Below the pieces are notes generated by a model, which was not told the origin of the DNA, ran no database searches, and worked only from the letters and a program-made list of their open reading frames with translations. From Clostridia bacterium (GTDB lineage: Bacteria > Bacillota > Clostridia > Oscillospirales > Acutalibacteraceae), in the NCBI GenBank assembly GCA_017472225.1, contig JAFUQS010000093.1, positions 1 to 40,937 of the forward strand: a stretch of DNA of 40,937 nt, written 5' to 3'. The position numbers were made by a program, and so were the translations under genes. This document shows, piece after piece, positions 1-7,506 of this stretch. Every line of letters starts with the position of its first letter. The stretch's first letter is position 1.

Positions 1-247
1 AAAGTTTGTTTTCTTATCCACGGTGAGCAGAAAAGAATACCGAGTACAGGGTAGACTAAGCTTTACTCGGTATTTTTAGTTCTTGCGGAAGTTAATCCAC
101 AAAAAAGCGTGCTTTTGCTTACTTTTGTCACAACCGACAAAAGTAAGAGCCCAAGCGGCTCGAGCGTACGGAGTTAAAGGAACAGATAAAACCTTACCGT
201 TTAACACCACGGCACATAAAAGCGAAGTCAAATACACTTTAATTGGT
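1..247 (+). repeat. Long dispersed repeat LR, copy 1 (cut by window edge)
   Basis: This copy is similar to parts of 5221-5720 (opposite strand), 36195-36705 (same strand) and 40657-40803 (opposite strand). It has two strong inverted repeats: ATACCGAGTA (37-46) with TACTCGGTAT (64-73), followed by a T-run like a terminator, and CTTACTTTTGTC (118-129) with GACAAAAGTAAG (136-147), a perfect 12-bp stem with a 6-base loop. Compared with copies 2 and 3 it has a small difference near 100-110 that breaks the reading frame open there, so no conserved protein is supported. It lies downstream of the minus-strand ceramidase-like gene. No function is recognised. Confidence 0.85.
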
Positions 248-280
248 CCTGACTACTGTCTACTGACTACTGACTACTAA
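248..280 (+). repeat. 7-base tandem array (CTGACTA type)
   Basis: This is a run of CTGACTA/CTGTCTA units immediately after LR copy 1. The whole 33-base stretch is identical to 30113-30145, next to the four-helix-bundle gene 30 kb away. On the strand of the neighbouring ceramidase-like gene it reads as GTCAGTA units downstream of the gene. Confidence 0.85.
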
Positions 281-311
281 AAAAGGACGCCTTTGGCACA
301 GGATAAAACAG

Positions 312-351
312 AAAACCATTGTATCAGCGGTTCAGCTTTTACAATGGTTTT
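312..351 (-). terminator. Terminator hairpin downstream of ceramidase-like gene
   Basis: AAAACCATTGT (312-322) pairs with ACAATGGTTTT (341-351), an 11-bp stem. On the minus strand the stem ends in TTTT followed by another T-rich stretch. The position, about 70 bases after the stop codon, fits intrinsic termination; it may act in both directions. Confidence 0.7.
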
Positions 352-419
352 ATATGTTTATTTAATTTTTCGGTCGTTCACGGGGAATTTCTCTTTTTTA
401 CATCCCCTCGATTTTTTTA

Positions 420-2039
420 TCAGTCGAGGTCAAGCATCATTGTGTTGAATTCAGCAACGATTCTTGATGCTGTTGTTTCACCGAGTGAAACAAATTCAAG
501 GCTCTTGCTGTCCTCATGAAGCATGGGCATATAATCGTTATCGGGAATGATGTAGCCGATCTGATCATTTGCAAGGCCGAGAACATGAAGCTCTCTGTCG
601 CCTGCAGTTTCAGTTACGATTTCCTGAAGTGAAGGCCATTCAAAGTCCTCACCGGACCATGCATATTCAGCCTTGAGTGTACCGCCGTAAACAAGCTCTG
701 CAGCAATTTCACCGGGGATAATTGCAAAAGCGATATCCTCACCGATTTCCATGTAACCGATTTCGGTGAGCACGGAATAAGTGCCGTCAACCTTCTTTAC
801 ACAGTTTTCAAAAAGTCCTGCCTTACCTGCAACAACAAGAATCTGATTGTCGATGGGAAGATAGATTTCTTTATATCTGATATTGAGAAGAGGAGCAACC
901 TCAGTTTCATCGGTAATTGCCATAAGGTCATTTGCAATTGCCTTGCCGAAGCCGATTGTGTGGTCCATTCTTGAGCCGTCTTCCTTGAAATCAACAACGG
1001 TGTTTTCATTTCTTTCCTGAGTTGTACCTTCCTCAGCACCGAGATAGAAAAGAACATTTGCCGTGTCACCGATTGTCTGCTCTGCATAGTAGGGATAGTC
1101 GCCTGTAACCTCTGTTCCGCCTGCGCCGTTACCTACACAGTGAATGGGGGTTGAAACAAGCCATGTTTCCTTTGAGCCGTCGGCGGGTACAAAGCGGAGT
1201 CTGTTGAAGTTTGCATCCATAACATAGGGCTGACGCTTGTCGTTTGTATACTTTGAAGCATCTGCAGTGCCAAGGTACATTTCACCCTCTGCCATGCCTT
1301 CTTCTGCTGCCTTGATTGAATCAACACATTTTGTGAAGAGGTTTTCCATGTATGCATCGTCTTTACCGTTTACGGTGTTCTGGTTAAACATTGTGAAAAG
1401 CGGGTTGAAAAGAACCATTTCAATAATGTTGCCGTTCATGCCGAAGGTATCAATTGCACTGTGCTGGTGCATAACGGAAACAGTGATGGTATTGATGCCC
1501 TTTTCCTCTGCCCATGAAGAAAGTCTGCTTCTGATTCCACGGACATCTGAAAGAGCAAGACCGTAGGAGTCAATAACGCAGAACACGGCTGAGCCTCTGC
1601 CGCTGCCGTCATTCAGAACAACGGTTCTTACCTTAAGGTCATCATAAACCTCAGTTGCATATTTGGGCTCAAAGCCGATTGTGCCTGCAACATAATATTT
1701 GCCGATAACATCATCCTTGTTTTCGGGAAGGATTGAGCGTGAATCATAGCCGAGGCTCCATTTTGCATTTGCTGCGGGAGCATCAAGGAATTCTTCTGTA
1801 CCTTCCATGAAGCCGTCAACAGCTTCGTCGCTGTTCCATGAATCGGGTGTGGGAATAAAGTGGGCAATTGCCTTGACAAGGGTGCTCACAAGGTCATCAA
1901 CAATGTTGAAAAACATTTTTTCAACTGCTGAATATGAGGTGTAGCTTTCGGTGTTGGTTTCAACGCCTGCTGCCACGCTTGAAAAGGTGAGGCAGAAGCA
2001 AAGGCAAAGAGCCACAACCACGGTGAAAATCTTTTTCAT
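420..2039 (-). CDS. Secreted neutral/alkaline ceramidase-like hydrolase
   Basis: This 539-residue protein begins with a clear signal peptide (MKKIFTVVVALCLCFC, cleavage probably near the AAG at 23-25). The start at 2039 is preferred over an upstream in-frame ATG because GGAGAATG lies just before it and the signal peptide starts there. HQHSAID (about 191-197) and a later PIHCVGNG...GDYP block resemble the metal-binding histidine and GDYP/GDFP segments of the neutral ceramidase family, which cleaves the amide bond of ceramides with a zinc-bound water. Exact metal ligands cannot be assigned by eye, so another amidohydrolase-like role is possible. It is monocistronic and divergent from an MFS transporter. 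Export could allow attack on host or dietary sphingolipids (inference). Confidence 0.62.
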   Translation of the reverse strand: MKKIFTVVVALCLCFCLTFSSVAAGVETNTESYTSYSAVEKMFFNIVDDLVSTLVKAIAHFIPTPDSWNSDEAVDGFMEGTEEFLDAPAANAKWSLGYDSRSILPENKDDVIGKYYVAGTIGFEPKYATEVYDDLKVRTVVLNDGSGRGSAVFCVIDSYGLALSDVRGIRSRLSSWAEEKGINTITVSVMHQHSAIDTFGMNGNIIEMVLFNPLFTMFNQNTVNGKDDAYMENLFTKCVDSIKAAEEGMAEGEMYLGTADASKYTNDKRQPYVMDANFNRLRFVPADGSKETWLVSTPIHCVGNGAGGTEVTGDYPYYAEQTIGDTANVLFYLGAEEGTTQERNENTVVDFKEDGSRMDHTIGFGKAIANDLMAITDETEVAPLLNIRYKEIYLPIDNQILVVAGKAGLFENCVKKVDGTYSVLTEIGYMEIGEDIAFAIIPGEIAAELVYGGTLKAEYAWSGEDFEWPSLQEIVTETAGDRELHVLGLANDQIGYIIPDNDYMPMLHEDSKSLEFVSLGETTASRIVAEFNTMMLDLD

Positions 2040-2058
2040 ATTTATCATTCTCCGTTCT

Positions 2059-2073
2059 GTCACATTATGTGAC
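2059..2073. promoter_or_regulatory. Palindromic candidate operator
   Basis: GTCACA-TTA-TGTGAC is a perfect 15-base inverted repeat. It lies between the predicted transcription start and the ribosome site of the ceramidase-like gene. It could be a repressor site or a small 5'UTR hairpin. The cognate regulator is unknown. Confidence 0.4.
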
Positions 2074-2119
2074 GGATAATACACACCGTTGATAAATACA
2101 ACGGCAATTTTACAGAATA

Positions 2120-2148
2120 ATATTATCACAATAAAACGGTAAGGTCAA
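2120..2148 (-). promoter_or_regulatory. Sigma-A promoter for ceramidase-like gene
   Basis: On the minus strand, TTGACC (2143-2148), a 17-base spacer and TAATAT (2120-2125) lie about 80 bases upstream of the start codon. Confidence 0.6.
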
Positions 2149-2270
2149 GATTTTGAAATATTTTTGTAATCAGTTTTAATAAATGATTTAACTTTATTAA
2201 CAATATCACAGCTAATTGCATAATTTTAAGAAAAAAAGAATGTACACAATGACAAATTTCAATCTTCCCG

Positions 2271-2299
2271 TTGCATTTTTGGTTTTAAAAAGATATAAT
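2271..2299 (+). promoter_or_regulatory. Sigma-A promoter for MFS transporter
   Basis: TTGCAT (2271-2276), a 17-base spacer and a perfect TATAAT (2294-2299), about 70 bases upstream of the start at 2370. AAAGGAG precedes that start. Confidence 0.75.
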
Positions 2300-2369
2300 T
2301 GGAAAGATAGCAGAATGTATTTATTTGACACTATTTTGCTAATACTATTCAAAAGAAAGGAGTTTTGAC

Positions 2370-4247
2370 ATGGCAGAACAGATTAAACAGGAAAAGCTTA
2401 ATGTCAAAAAAACCATACTTACCGGCTTCGGTTTTATGGCAACTTCAATAGCATGGGCGATTTATGACCCCTACATCACAAAAATTCTTAACAAGATACT
2501 TTCCGAAAGTGAATTCATCACAAATCTCAGTGCCGCACTTGCAAAGGCTGTGCCCTGGATCGGTGATTTCGCTGAAGCACAGGGTCAAAGCACTATTTCC
2601 GCAACCGGCGGTTTTTCATTGGTACCCCTTTTCATCGGTATCATTATGACCTTCGATAACATCTTCGGTGTTATTTTCCAGCCCACCTTCGGTAAGCTTT
2701 CAGATAACTGCCATTCAAAGCTCGGTAAACGCCGCCCCTTCATTGTGGGCTGTGCTCCGATTTCGGCAATTCTCTTTACCCTTATTCCCATTGTGGCTCT
2801 TAACACAAAGGGTGCGCTGCAGCTTCCCCTCACAATGATTACGGTTATTCTTTTTGTTTTCTCCATGTCATTGTGGAGAGCTCCCGTTGTTGCTCTTATG
2901 CCCGACCTTACACCGCCTCATCTTCGTTCAGAGGGTAATGCCATCATCAACCTTATGGGTGGTGTCGGCTCGGCTGTAGGTATGGTTGCAGGTACAATCG
3001 GTATTGCACTGTGTACACTTTTTGCCGGCTACAGCAAGGCTGAAATCAAGGCTGATGAAACAGTTTCCTTCCCTTATGTATTTGCAGTCGGCTCACTTGT
3101 AATGATTCTCGGTATGCTCGTTCTTCTTTTCTTCGTTAAGGAAGAGGATACAAGCATCCGTATCAAGGGCGAGCTTAATGAATATGCTGACCGTAAGGCT
3201 CTTAAAAAGGCTCAGAAGGAAGAAGCAAGGAAAAAGAAGGCAGAGCTTAAGGCTATCAAGCTTTCAAAGGGTGAAAGAAAGAGCCTTGTATTCATGCTCG
3301 GAACACTTTTCTTCCTTTTCTGTGCAGCAAATGCAATCACAACCTTCTTCTCCCTGTTCGCTCAGGAAATCCTTCACATGATTACCTCAGAGGCAACTGT
3401 TATCATGCTTATTTTTGCAGTATGCTCAGGTGCTGCCGCACTTCCTGCAGGTAAAATGGGTAAGAAATTCGGCAGAAAGAAGACCATCATTGCAGGTCTT
3501 TCCGTGTTCCTTGCAGCCTTCATCGTTTTCTTCGGTGTGTTCGTTGGTATGCTCGGTGCAAAGAATCTTTCAATCAGCAATTATGTTGCAGTTAACAACG
3601 CTTACATTGCAATTGACGAAAGCATCAATTCCTATAATGCAGATATCAGTGAAAAGGCTCAGCTTGAAGGCAGAGCACTTTCAGATGATGAGGTTCTCAG
3701 CATTGAGGGTTATCTTTCCTACAAAAAAGGCGAGGAACAGTCTGCTGCCGTTAAGACAGCATATGAGGTTTATGACGCTCACCTTGTCGAAAGCCTCGGC
3801 GAAGGTATTTACAGTGACATAATCAATGTTGCAAACACTGTTCTCGGAACAGGAACTCAGGCATTTGAAGCTGCTCTCGGAGCAATTGTTGACACAGTTG
3901 ACAGCGTTACTGCTATTCTCCGTGTGCTTATTTATCCCGTTCTTATTCTCGGCGGTGCAGCAAATATGTTCATCACCGTTAATACCCTTCCTCTGGTTCT
4001 TGAAATCGGTGGTGTTGAAAAGGTTGGTACCTTCACCGGATATTACTACACTGCAACCTTCTCAGCTCAGATTGCTTCTCCCATTGTATACGGCTTCATC
4101 AGAATGTTTGCCGGAACTTATATGTCGCTGTTCTATTACAGCCCGATAATGTTCGCAATAGCAATTATTCTTATCATGTTTGTTAAGCACGGCGAAGCAG
4201 TTCCTCAGGAAATCATCGACAAGATTGAAGAGGAAAACGCAGATTGA
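2370..4247 (+). CDS. MFS/GPH-type sugar-cation symporter
   Basis: This 625-residue polytopic membrane protein carries the cytoplasmic loop GKLSDNCHSKLGKRRPF, the loop 2-3 signature of glycoside-pentoside-hexuronide and SLC45-like MFS carriers, plus a related GKMGKKFGRKK loop in the second half. A Lys/Glu-rich stretch (ADRKALKKAQKEEARKKK, roughly 270-300) links the two six-helix halves. About 100 polar residues are inserted in the C-terminal half (roughly 405-510), which makes it longer than the usual 450-500 residues. The likely role is uptake of a glycoside coupled to H+ or Na+, but the substrate cannot be read from sequence. It is divergent from the ceramidase-like gene and ends in a strong terminator. 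Confidence 0.8.
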   Translation: MAEQIKQEKLNVKKTILTGFGFMATSIAWAIYDPYITKILNKILSESEFITNLSAALAKAVPWIGDFAEAQGQSTISATGGFSLVPLFIGIIMTFDNIFGVIFQPTFGKLSDNCHSKLGKRRPFIVGCAPISAILFTLIPIVALNTKGALQLPLTMITVILFVFSMSLWRAPVVALMPDLTPPHLRSEGNAIINLMGGVGSAVGMVAGTIGIALCTLFAGYSKAEIKADETVSFPYVFAVGSLVMILGMLVLLFFVKEEDTSIRIKGELNEYADRKALKKAQKEEARKKKAELKAIKLSKGERKSLVFMLGTLFFLFCAANAITTFFSLFAQEILHMITSEATVIMLIFAVCSGAAALPAGKMGKKFGRKKTIIAGLSVFLAAFIVFFGVFVGMLGAKNLSISNYVAVNNAYIAIDESINSYNADISEKAQLEGRALSDDEVLSIEGYLSYKKGEEQSAAVKTAYEVYDAHLVESLGEGIYSDIINVANTVLGTGTQAFEAALGAIVDTVDSVTAILRVLIYPVLILGGAANMFITVNTLPLVLEIGGVEKVGTFTGYYYTATFSAQIASPIVYGFIRMFAGTYMSLFYYSPIMFAIAIILIMFVKHGEAVPQEIIDKIEEENAD

Positions 4248-4255
4248 TAAAAAAA

Positions 4256-4283
4256 CGCCGACAAGGATTTCTCCTTGTCGGCG
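4256..4283 (+). terminator. Intrinsic terminator after MFS gene
   Basis: CGCCGACAAGGA (4256-4267), loop TTTC, TCCTTGTCGGCG (4272-4283): a perfect 12-bp stem followed by a T-rich stretch, 9 bases after the stop codon. Confidence 0.85.
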
Positions 4284-4340
4284 CTCAGTTTATTTATTCT
4301 GTATCTTTTTTTATTGCTGAATAACAAGGAAGCTTATTAA

Positions 4341-5000
4341 ATGAAAGGTGTGTTACAACTCATGCGAAGCTATCAGAAAGAGCTTGATAAGCTGATTGAA
4401 GAAAATCAAAGGGCGGGAGCTGTCCCCACCTTGCTTCTTCATGCCTGCTGTGCTCCTTGCAGCAGTTATTGTCTTGAATACCTTTCAGAATATTTCCGTA
4501 TAACTGTTTTTTTCTATAACCCCAACATCTGGCCTGTTGAGGAATATTCTCACAGAGCGAATGAAATCAGAAGGTTGATTTCGGAAAGCACTTATAAAAA
4601 TGAAGTGTCGCTCATTGAGGGAGAAGCCGAACCGGAGGAATTCTATTCCTGTGTCCGTGGGCTTGAGAAGGAAAGGGAAGGCGGAGCAAGGTGCTTTGCC
4701 TGCTATGAGCTGCGGCTTCGGAAAACGGCTCAGCTTGCAAAGAAGATGGGCTTTGACTATTTCACAACCACCCTTTCAATAAGTCCCCTAAAAAATGCGG
4801 CAAAGATAAATGAAATCGGCGAAAGACTTGCCGATGAATATGAAACAGCACATCTGCCTTCGGATTTTAAAAAGAAAAACGGCTATAAAAGGTCAATCGA
4901 GCTTTCAAGGGAGCATGATTTATACAGACAGAATTACTGTGGCTGTGTTTATTCTGTCAGGAATTCATCGGAAGCAGAGGCCGTGGGCAGTAGACAGTAG
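4341..5000 (+). CDS. queH: Epoxyqueuosine reductase QueH
   Basis: This is a 219-residue member of the QueH (former DUF208) family, the non-homologous replacement of QueG. It reduces epoxyqueuosine to queuosine in tRNA. Visible metal-site cysteines are LLHACCAPC (32-40), RCFAC (117-121) and CGC (200-202), all at expected places. The start at 4341 has AAGGAAG about 8 bases upstream; the ATG at 4362 is an alternative. The last codons and the TAG stop lie inside a 7-base repeat array (4987-5019), so the C-terminal GSRQ is repeat-encoded and the ancestral end has probably been replaced. No other queuosine genes are nearby. Confidence 0.9.
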   Translation: MKGVLQLMRSYQKELDKLIEENQRAGAVPTLLLHACCAPCSSYCLEYLSEYFRITVFFYNPNIWPVEEYSHRANEIRRLISESTYKNEVSLIEGEAEPEEFYSCVRGLEKEREGGARCFACYELRLRKTAQLAKKMGFDYFTTTLSISPLKNAAKINEIGERLADEYETAHLPSDFKKKNGYKRSIELSREHDLYRQNYCGCVYSVRNSSEAEAVGSRQ

Positions 5001-5019
5001 ACAGTAGTCAGTAGTCAGG
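4987..5019 (+). repeat. 7-base tandem array (GTCAGTA orientation) overlapping queH stop
   Basis: GTAGACA/GTAGTCA units begin within the last queH codons, supply its TAG stop and end in GTCAGG. It is inverted relative to the next array at 5184-5220, enclosing about 165 bases. Confidence 0.85.
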
Positions 5020-5079
5020 AAAAACCACTTTAGCGGTGGAGGAGTCTGTTTTTATAAGAATATAGTACAAGTCCGTAGG

Positions 5080-5104
5080 GGCGCCCATTGGGCGTCCTTT
5101 TTTA
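5080..5104 (+). terminator. GC-rich palindrome with T-run (likely queH terminator)
   Basis: GGGCGCCCA (5080-5088) pairs with TGGGCGTCC (5090-5098) with one G-T pair, followed by TTTTTTA. The GGCGTCCTTTTTT end also occurs (reverse complement) at 281-293 beside array 1, so this is itself a repeated piece. Confidence 0.6.
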
Positions 5105-5183
5105 TCGGACAAAGTCATATTATCAACCTTTGAATGTTAATTTTTTACCGCCAAGGTGTCATCTATCCTGTGCCGTAGGCACC

Positions 5184-5220
5184 CTGACTACTGACTACTG
5201 ACTCCTGACTACTGTCTACT
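5184..5220 (+). repeat. 7-base tandem array (CTGACTA orientation)
   Basis: CTGACTACTGACTACTG-type units immediately precede LR copy 2. The preceding bases (5164-5181) resemble, as reverse complement, the sequence beside array 1 at 285-302. Confidence 0.85.
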
Positions 5221-5720
5221 CAAAATGTATTTACCTTCGCTTTTATATGCCGTGGTGCTAAATGGTAAGGCTTCATCTGTTCCTCTGACTCCGCTCGCTC
5301 GAGCCGCTTGGGCTCTTACTTTTGTCGGTTGTGACAAAAGTAAGCAAAAGCACGCTGGCGGATTAACTTCCGCAAGAACTAAAAATACCGAGTCAGGCTT
5401 ATACTACCCTTTACTCGGTATTCTTTTCTGCTCACCGTGGATAAAGAAAAAAGAAATTTTCTTATCGGTATTTTTAGATTGCTCCGTTCTGCTGTACCAC
5501 GGCTCGGTTGCCGAACAGCTCTGATTAAAACAACGCTCAATAAAATGAGCCGCTTGGTTTAATTTGTTCCGTAAGGTATGCTATTGTCTATTTTATTTGT
5601 CTGCCTTTCCACAGCGTGTAGTCCGACAGTCGCTCCCGCTACAATCTGCTTTCTGAAAGAGAATTCCTTTTTACGTTGTATTTCTTGCTTTTTTACTCTC
5701 ACTTATTGTTTTATCTTTTC
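5221..5720 (-). repeat. Long dispersed repeat LR, copy 2 (full length)
   Basis: This copy of about 500 bp is inverted relative to copies 1 and 3 and can be matched to copy 3 along its whole length. It is bounded on both sides by 7-base arrays. It carries the same GACAAAAGTAAG and ATACCGAGT hairpins, a third CGCTCA..TGAGC stem, and an open frame of about 99 codons on the plus strand. That frame is judged non-coding because differences from copy 3 mostly change amino acids. It fills the convergent spacer between queH and glgA. Confidence 0.85.
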
Positions 5721-5838
5721 CTGACTCCTGCCTACTGACTACTGTCTACTGACCCCTGTCTACTGACTACTATCTACTGTCTACTGATCCCTGACTACTG
5801 ACTACTAGCTACTGTCTACTGATCCCGGGCTACTGACC
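5721..5838 (+). repeat. Longest 7-base tandem array in the window
   Basis: About 16 degenerate units of CTGACTA, CTGTCTA, CTATCTA, CTGATCC and similar. It follows LR copy 2 directly and lies downstream of glgA, where it reads as GTCAGTA on the glgA strand. Confidence 0.85.
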
Positions 5839-5845
5839 ATAAAAC

Positions 5846-5896
5846 TGTCCGAAGGACAATATAACTGTGGCACACTTCACAAGGAAGTGTGCCACA
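5846..5896 (-). terminator. Double hairpin downstream of glgA
   Basis: A perfect 12-bp stem (TGTGGCACACTT at 5866-5877 with AAGTGTGCCACA at 5885-5896) is followed on the minus strand by a small TGTCC/GGACA hairpin (5846-5858) and GTTTTA. This probably ends the glycogen operon. Confidence 0.65.
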
Positions 5897-5920
5897 ATCT
5901 GCACTTTTTTGCAGCTTTTT

Positions 5921-7348
5921 TTATTCTTTTATAACCTGCTTATACATTTTGATGTATTCATTTGCACTCTTGCCCCAGCTGAAATCACATTCCATGGCAC
6001 GGATAACAAGAGTATCCCAATAATCTCTGTTCCAATATGCATCAAGGCTTCTTCTGATTGCGCCGAGCATATCGTGAGCGTTATAGGTTTTGAAGGTGAA
6101 GCCGTTGCCTTCACCGTCGCCGCTGTCTGTGATGGAGTCACGAAGACCGCCTGTTTCACGGACAATGGGTACTGTGCCGTAGCGGAGAGCCACCATCTGT
6201 GAAAGTCCGCAGGGCTCACTCTTTGAAGGCATGAGGAAAAGGTCTGCACCGGCATAAATCTTTCTTGCAAGTGAGGGGACAAAGCCGATTCGGATTGCAA
6301 GCTTATCCGGATACTTATCTGCCATTTCCTTGAAGAAGTTTTCATACTGCCAATCACCTGAGCCTACAATTGCAACCTGAACATCGGTTGTGGCAAGAAG
6401 CTCATCAAGAATACCCTTGATAAGGTCAAGACCCTTATGAGAAACAAGGCGTGAAACAAGGCCGATGATGGGCACATCCTCTCTCTGGGGAAGTCCCATG
6501 TTTTCCTGAAGCTGCTTTTTACATTCAGCCTTACCCTTTTTCACATCCTTGACTGTGTAATTCACAGCGATGTTGGGGTCGGTTTCGGGGTTATAGTTGA
6601 TAATGTCAATACCGTTGAGAATACCCTGAAGCTTCCACTGACGCTCCTTGAGTATAGTATCAAGACCGTGGCTGTACCAGGGGTCAAGAATTTCATTTGC
6701 ATATGAAGGTGAAACGGTTGTGACCTTATTTGAACACTCAATTGCACCCTTCATGAAATTCACATCACCGTCATATTCAACAATTGAGGTGTCGGCAGGA
6801 TTAAGACCGATAACATCATTGACAAGCTCCATGCCGTAGGTACCCTGATACTGAATATTGTGAATGGTGAAAACAGTTTTGATGCCCTGATACCAGGGGT
6901 CCTTTGAATAGAAGGTTGAATAGAAAACAGGTGTGAGAGCTGTCTGCCAGTCATTGCAGTGGATGATATCCGGCTTGAAATCCACAACGGGGAGAATTTC
7001 AAGGGCTGCACGGGCAAAGAAGGTGAAGCGCTCTGCATCATCATAATGACCGTAGATTGTGTCTCTTTTGAAATAATACTGATTATCAATGAGATAATAG
7101 ATTACACCCTCATGCTTTGCCTGGAAAATACCGCAATACTGACGTCTCCATGCAACGGGTACGGAAATGTTTGTGACAAATGTCATTTTGCTTTTAAGCT
7201 CTTCCTTGATTGTGTCATACATAGGCATAACAACACGGCAGCCGATGAGTCTTTTTCTGAGTGCCTGAGGCAATGAGCCTGCAACATCACCCAAGCCGCC
7301 ACTCGCCATGAAGGGGAGAGCTTCACTTGTTACATATAATACTTTCAT
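5921..7348 (-). CDS. glgA: Glycogen synthase (ADP-glucose, GT5)
   Basis: This 475-residue enzyme transfers glucose from ADP-glucose to a growing alpha-1,4-glucan. It starts MKVLYVTSEALPF with AAAGGA upstream; the open frame continues 37 codons further up but that part is unlike GlgA. The N-terminal SGGLGDVAGSLP block binds ADP-glucose, with Ser where many family members have Lys. The C-terminal SEPCGLSQMVALRYG and RETGGLRD blocks are typical GT-B fold motifs. It is the last gene of glgBCDA and is separated from glgD by a structured spacer (7349-7506). Confidence 0.95.
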   Translation of the reverse strand: MKVLYVTSEALPFMASGGLGDVAGSLPQALRKRLIGCRVVMPMYDTIKEELKSKMTFVTNISVPVAWRRQYCGIFQAKHEGVIYYLIDNQYYFKRDTIYGHYDDAERFTFFARAALEILPVVDFKPDIIHCNDWQTALTPVFYSTFYSKDPWYQGIKTVFTIHNIQYQGTYGMELVNDVIGLNPADTSIVEYDGDVNFMKGAIECSNKVTTVSPSYANEILDPWYSHGLDTILKERQWKLQGILNGIDIINYNPETDPNIAVNYTVKDVKKGKAECKKQLQENMGLPQREDVPIIGLVSRLVSHKGLDLIKGILDELLATTDVQVAIVGSGDWQYENFFKEMADKYPDKLAIRIGFVPSLARKIYAGADLFLMPSKSEPCGLSQMVALRYGTVPIVRETGGLRDSITDSGDGEGNGFTFKTYNAHDMLGAIRRSLDAYWNRDYWDTLVIRAMECDFSWGKSANEYIKMYKQVIKE

Positions 7349-7377
7349 AGTTTTAATCCTTTCTGAATTAAGGGAAG

Positions 7378-7498
7378 CAAGTAAAGTTCTTTTAATTTCC
7401 GGTTCCCCGAACAGGGAGCTTACACCGCCGTGCGGGGAAAATATCTGCAAAGCAGACAAAGGGTACTTTCAGGAAAAGCAACCAAAAAACTTTACTTG
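7378..7498 (-). other. Structured intergenic element between glgD and glgA
   Basis: CAAGTAAAGTT (7378-7388) pairs with AACTTTACTTG (7488-7498), extendable through a wobble pair to about 15 bp, closing a 120-base domain. Inside are TTCCCCG/CGGGGAA (7403-7409 with 7433-7439) and TCTGC/GCAGA (7444-7448 with 7452-7456). The multi-stem fold would lie in the operon mRNA just before glgA. It matches no riboswitch I recognise. Confidence 0.5.
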
Positions 7499-7506
7499 TT
7501 TTATAT

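Noticed and set aside
319-519. Short plus-strand frame near the ceramidase-like 3' end
   Set aside because: It runs antisense through a terminator and the gene end with no ribosome site.
5225-5524. Open frame of 99 codons in LR copy 2, with a 92-codon counterpart at 36401-36679 in copy 3
   Set aside because: Most base differences between the copies change amino acids, the frame is broken in copy 1, there is no ribosome site, and the frame spans RNA-like hairpins. It is a chance open frame in a repeat.
5721-5838. CRISPR array
   Set aside because: Units are 7 bases with no spacers and no cas genes are in the window.
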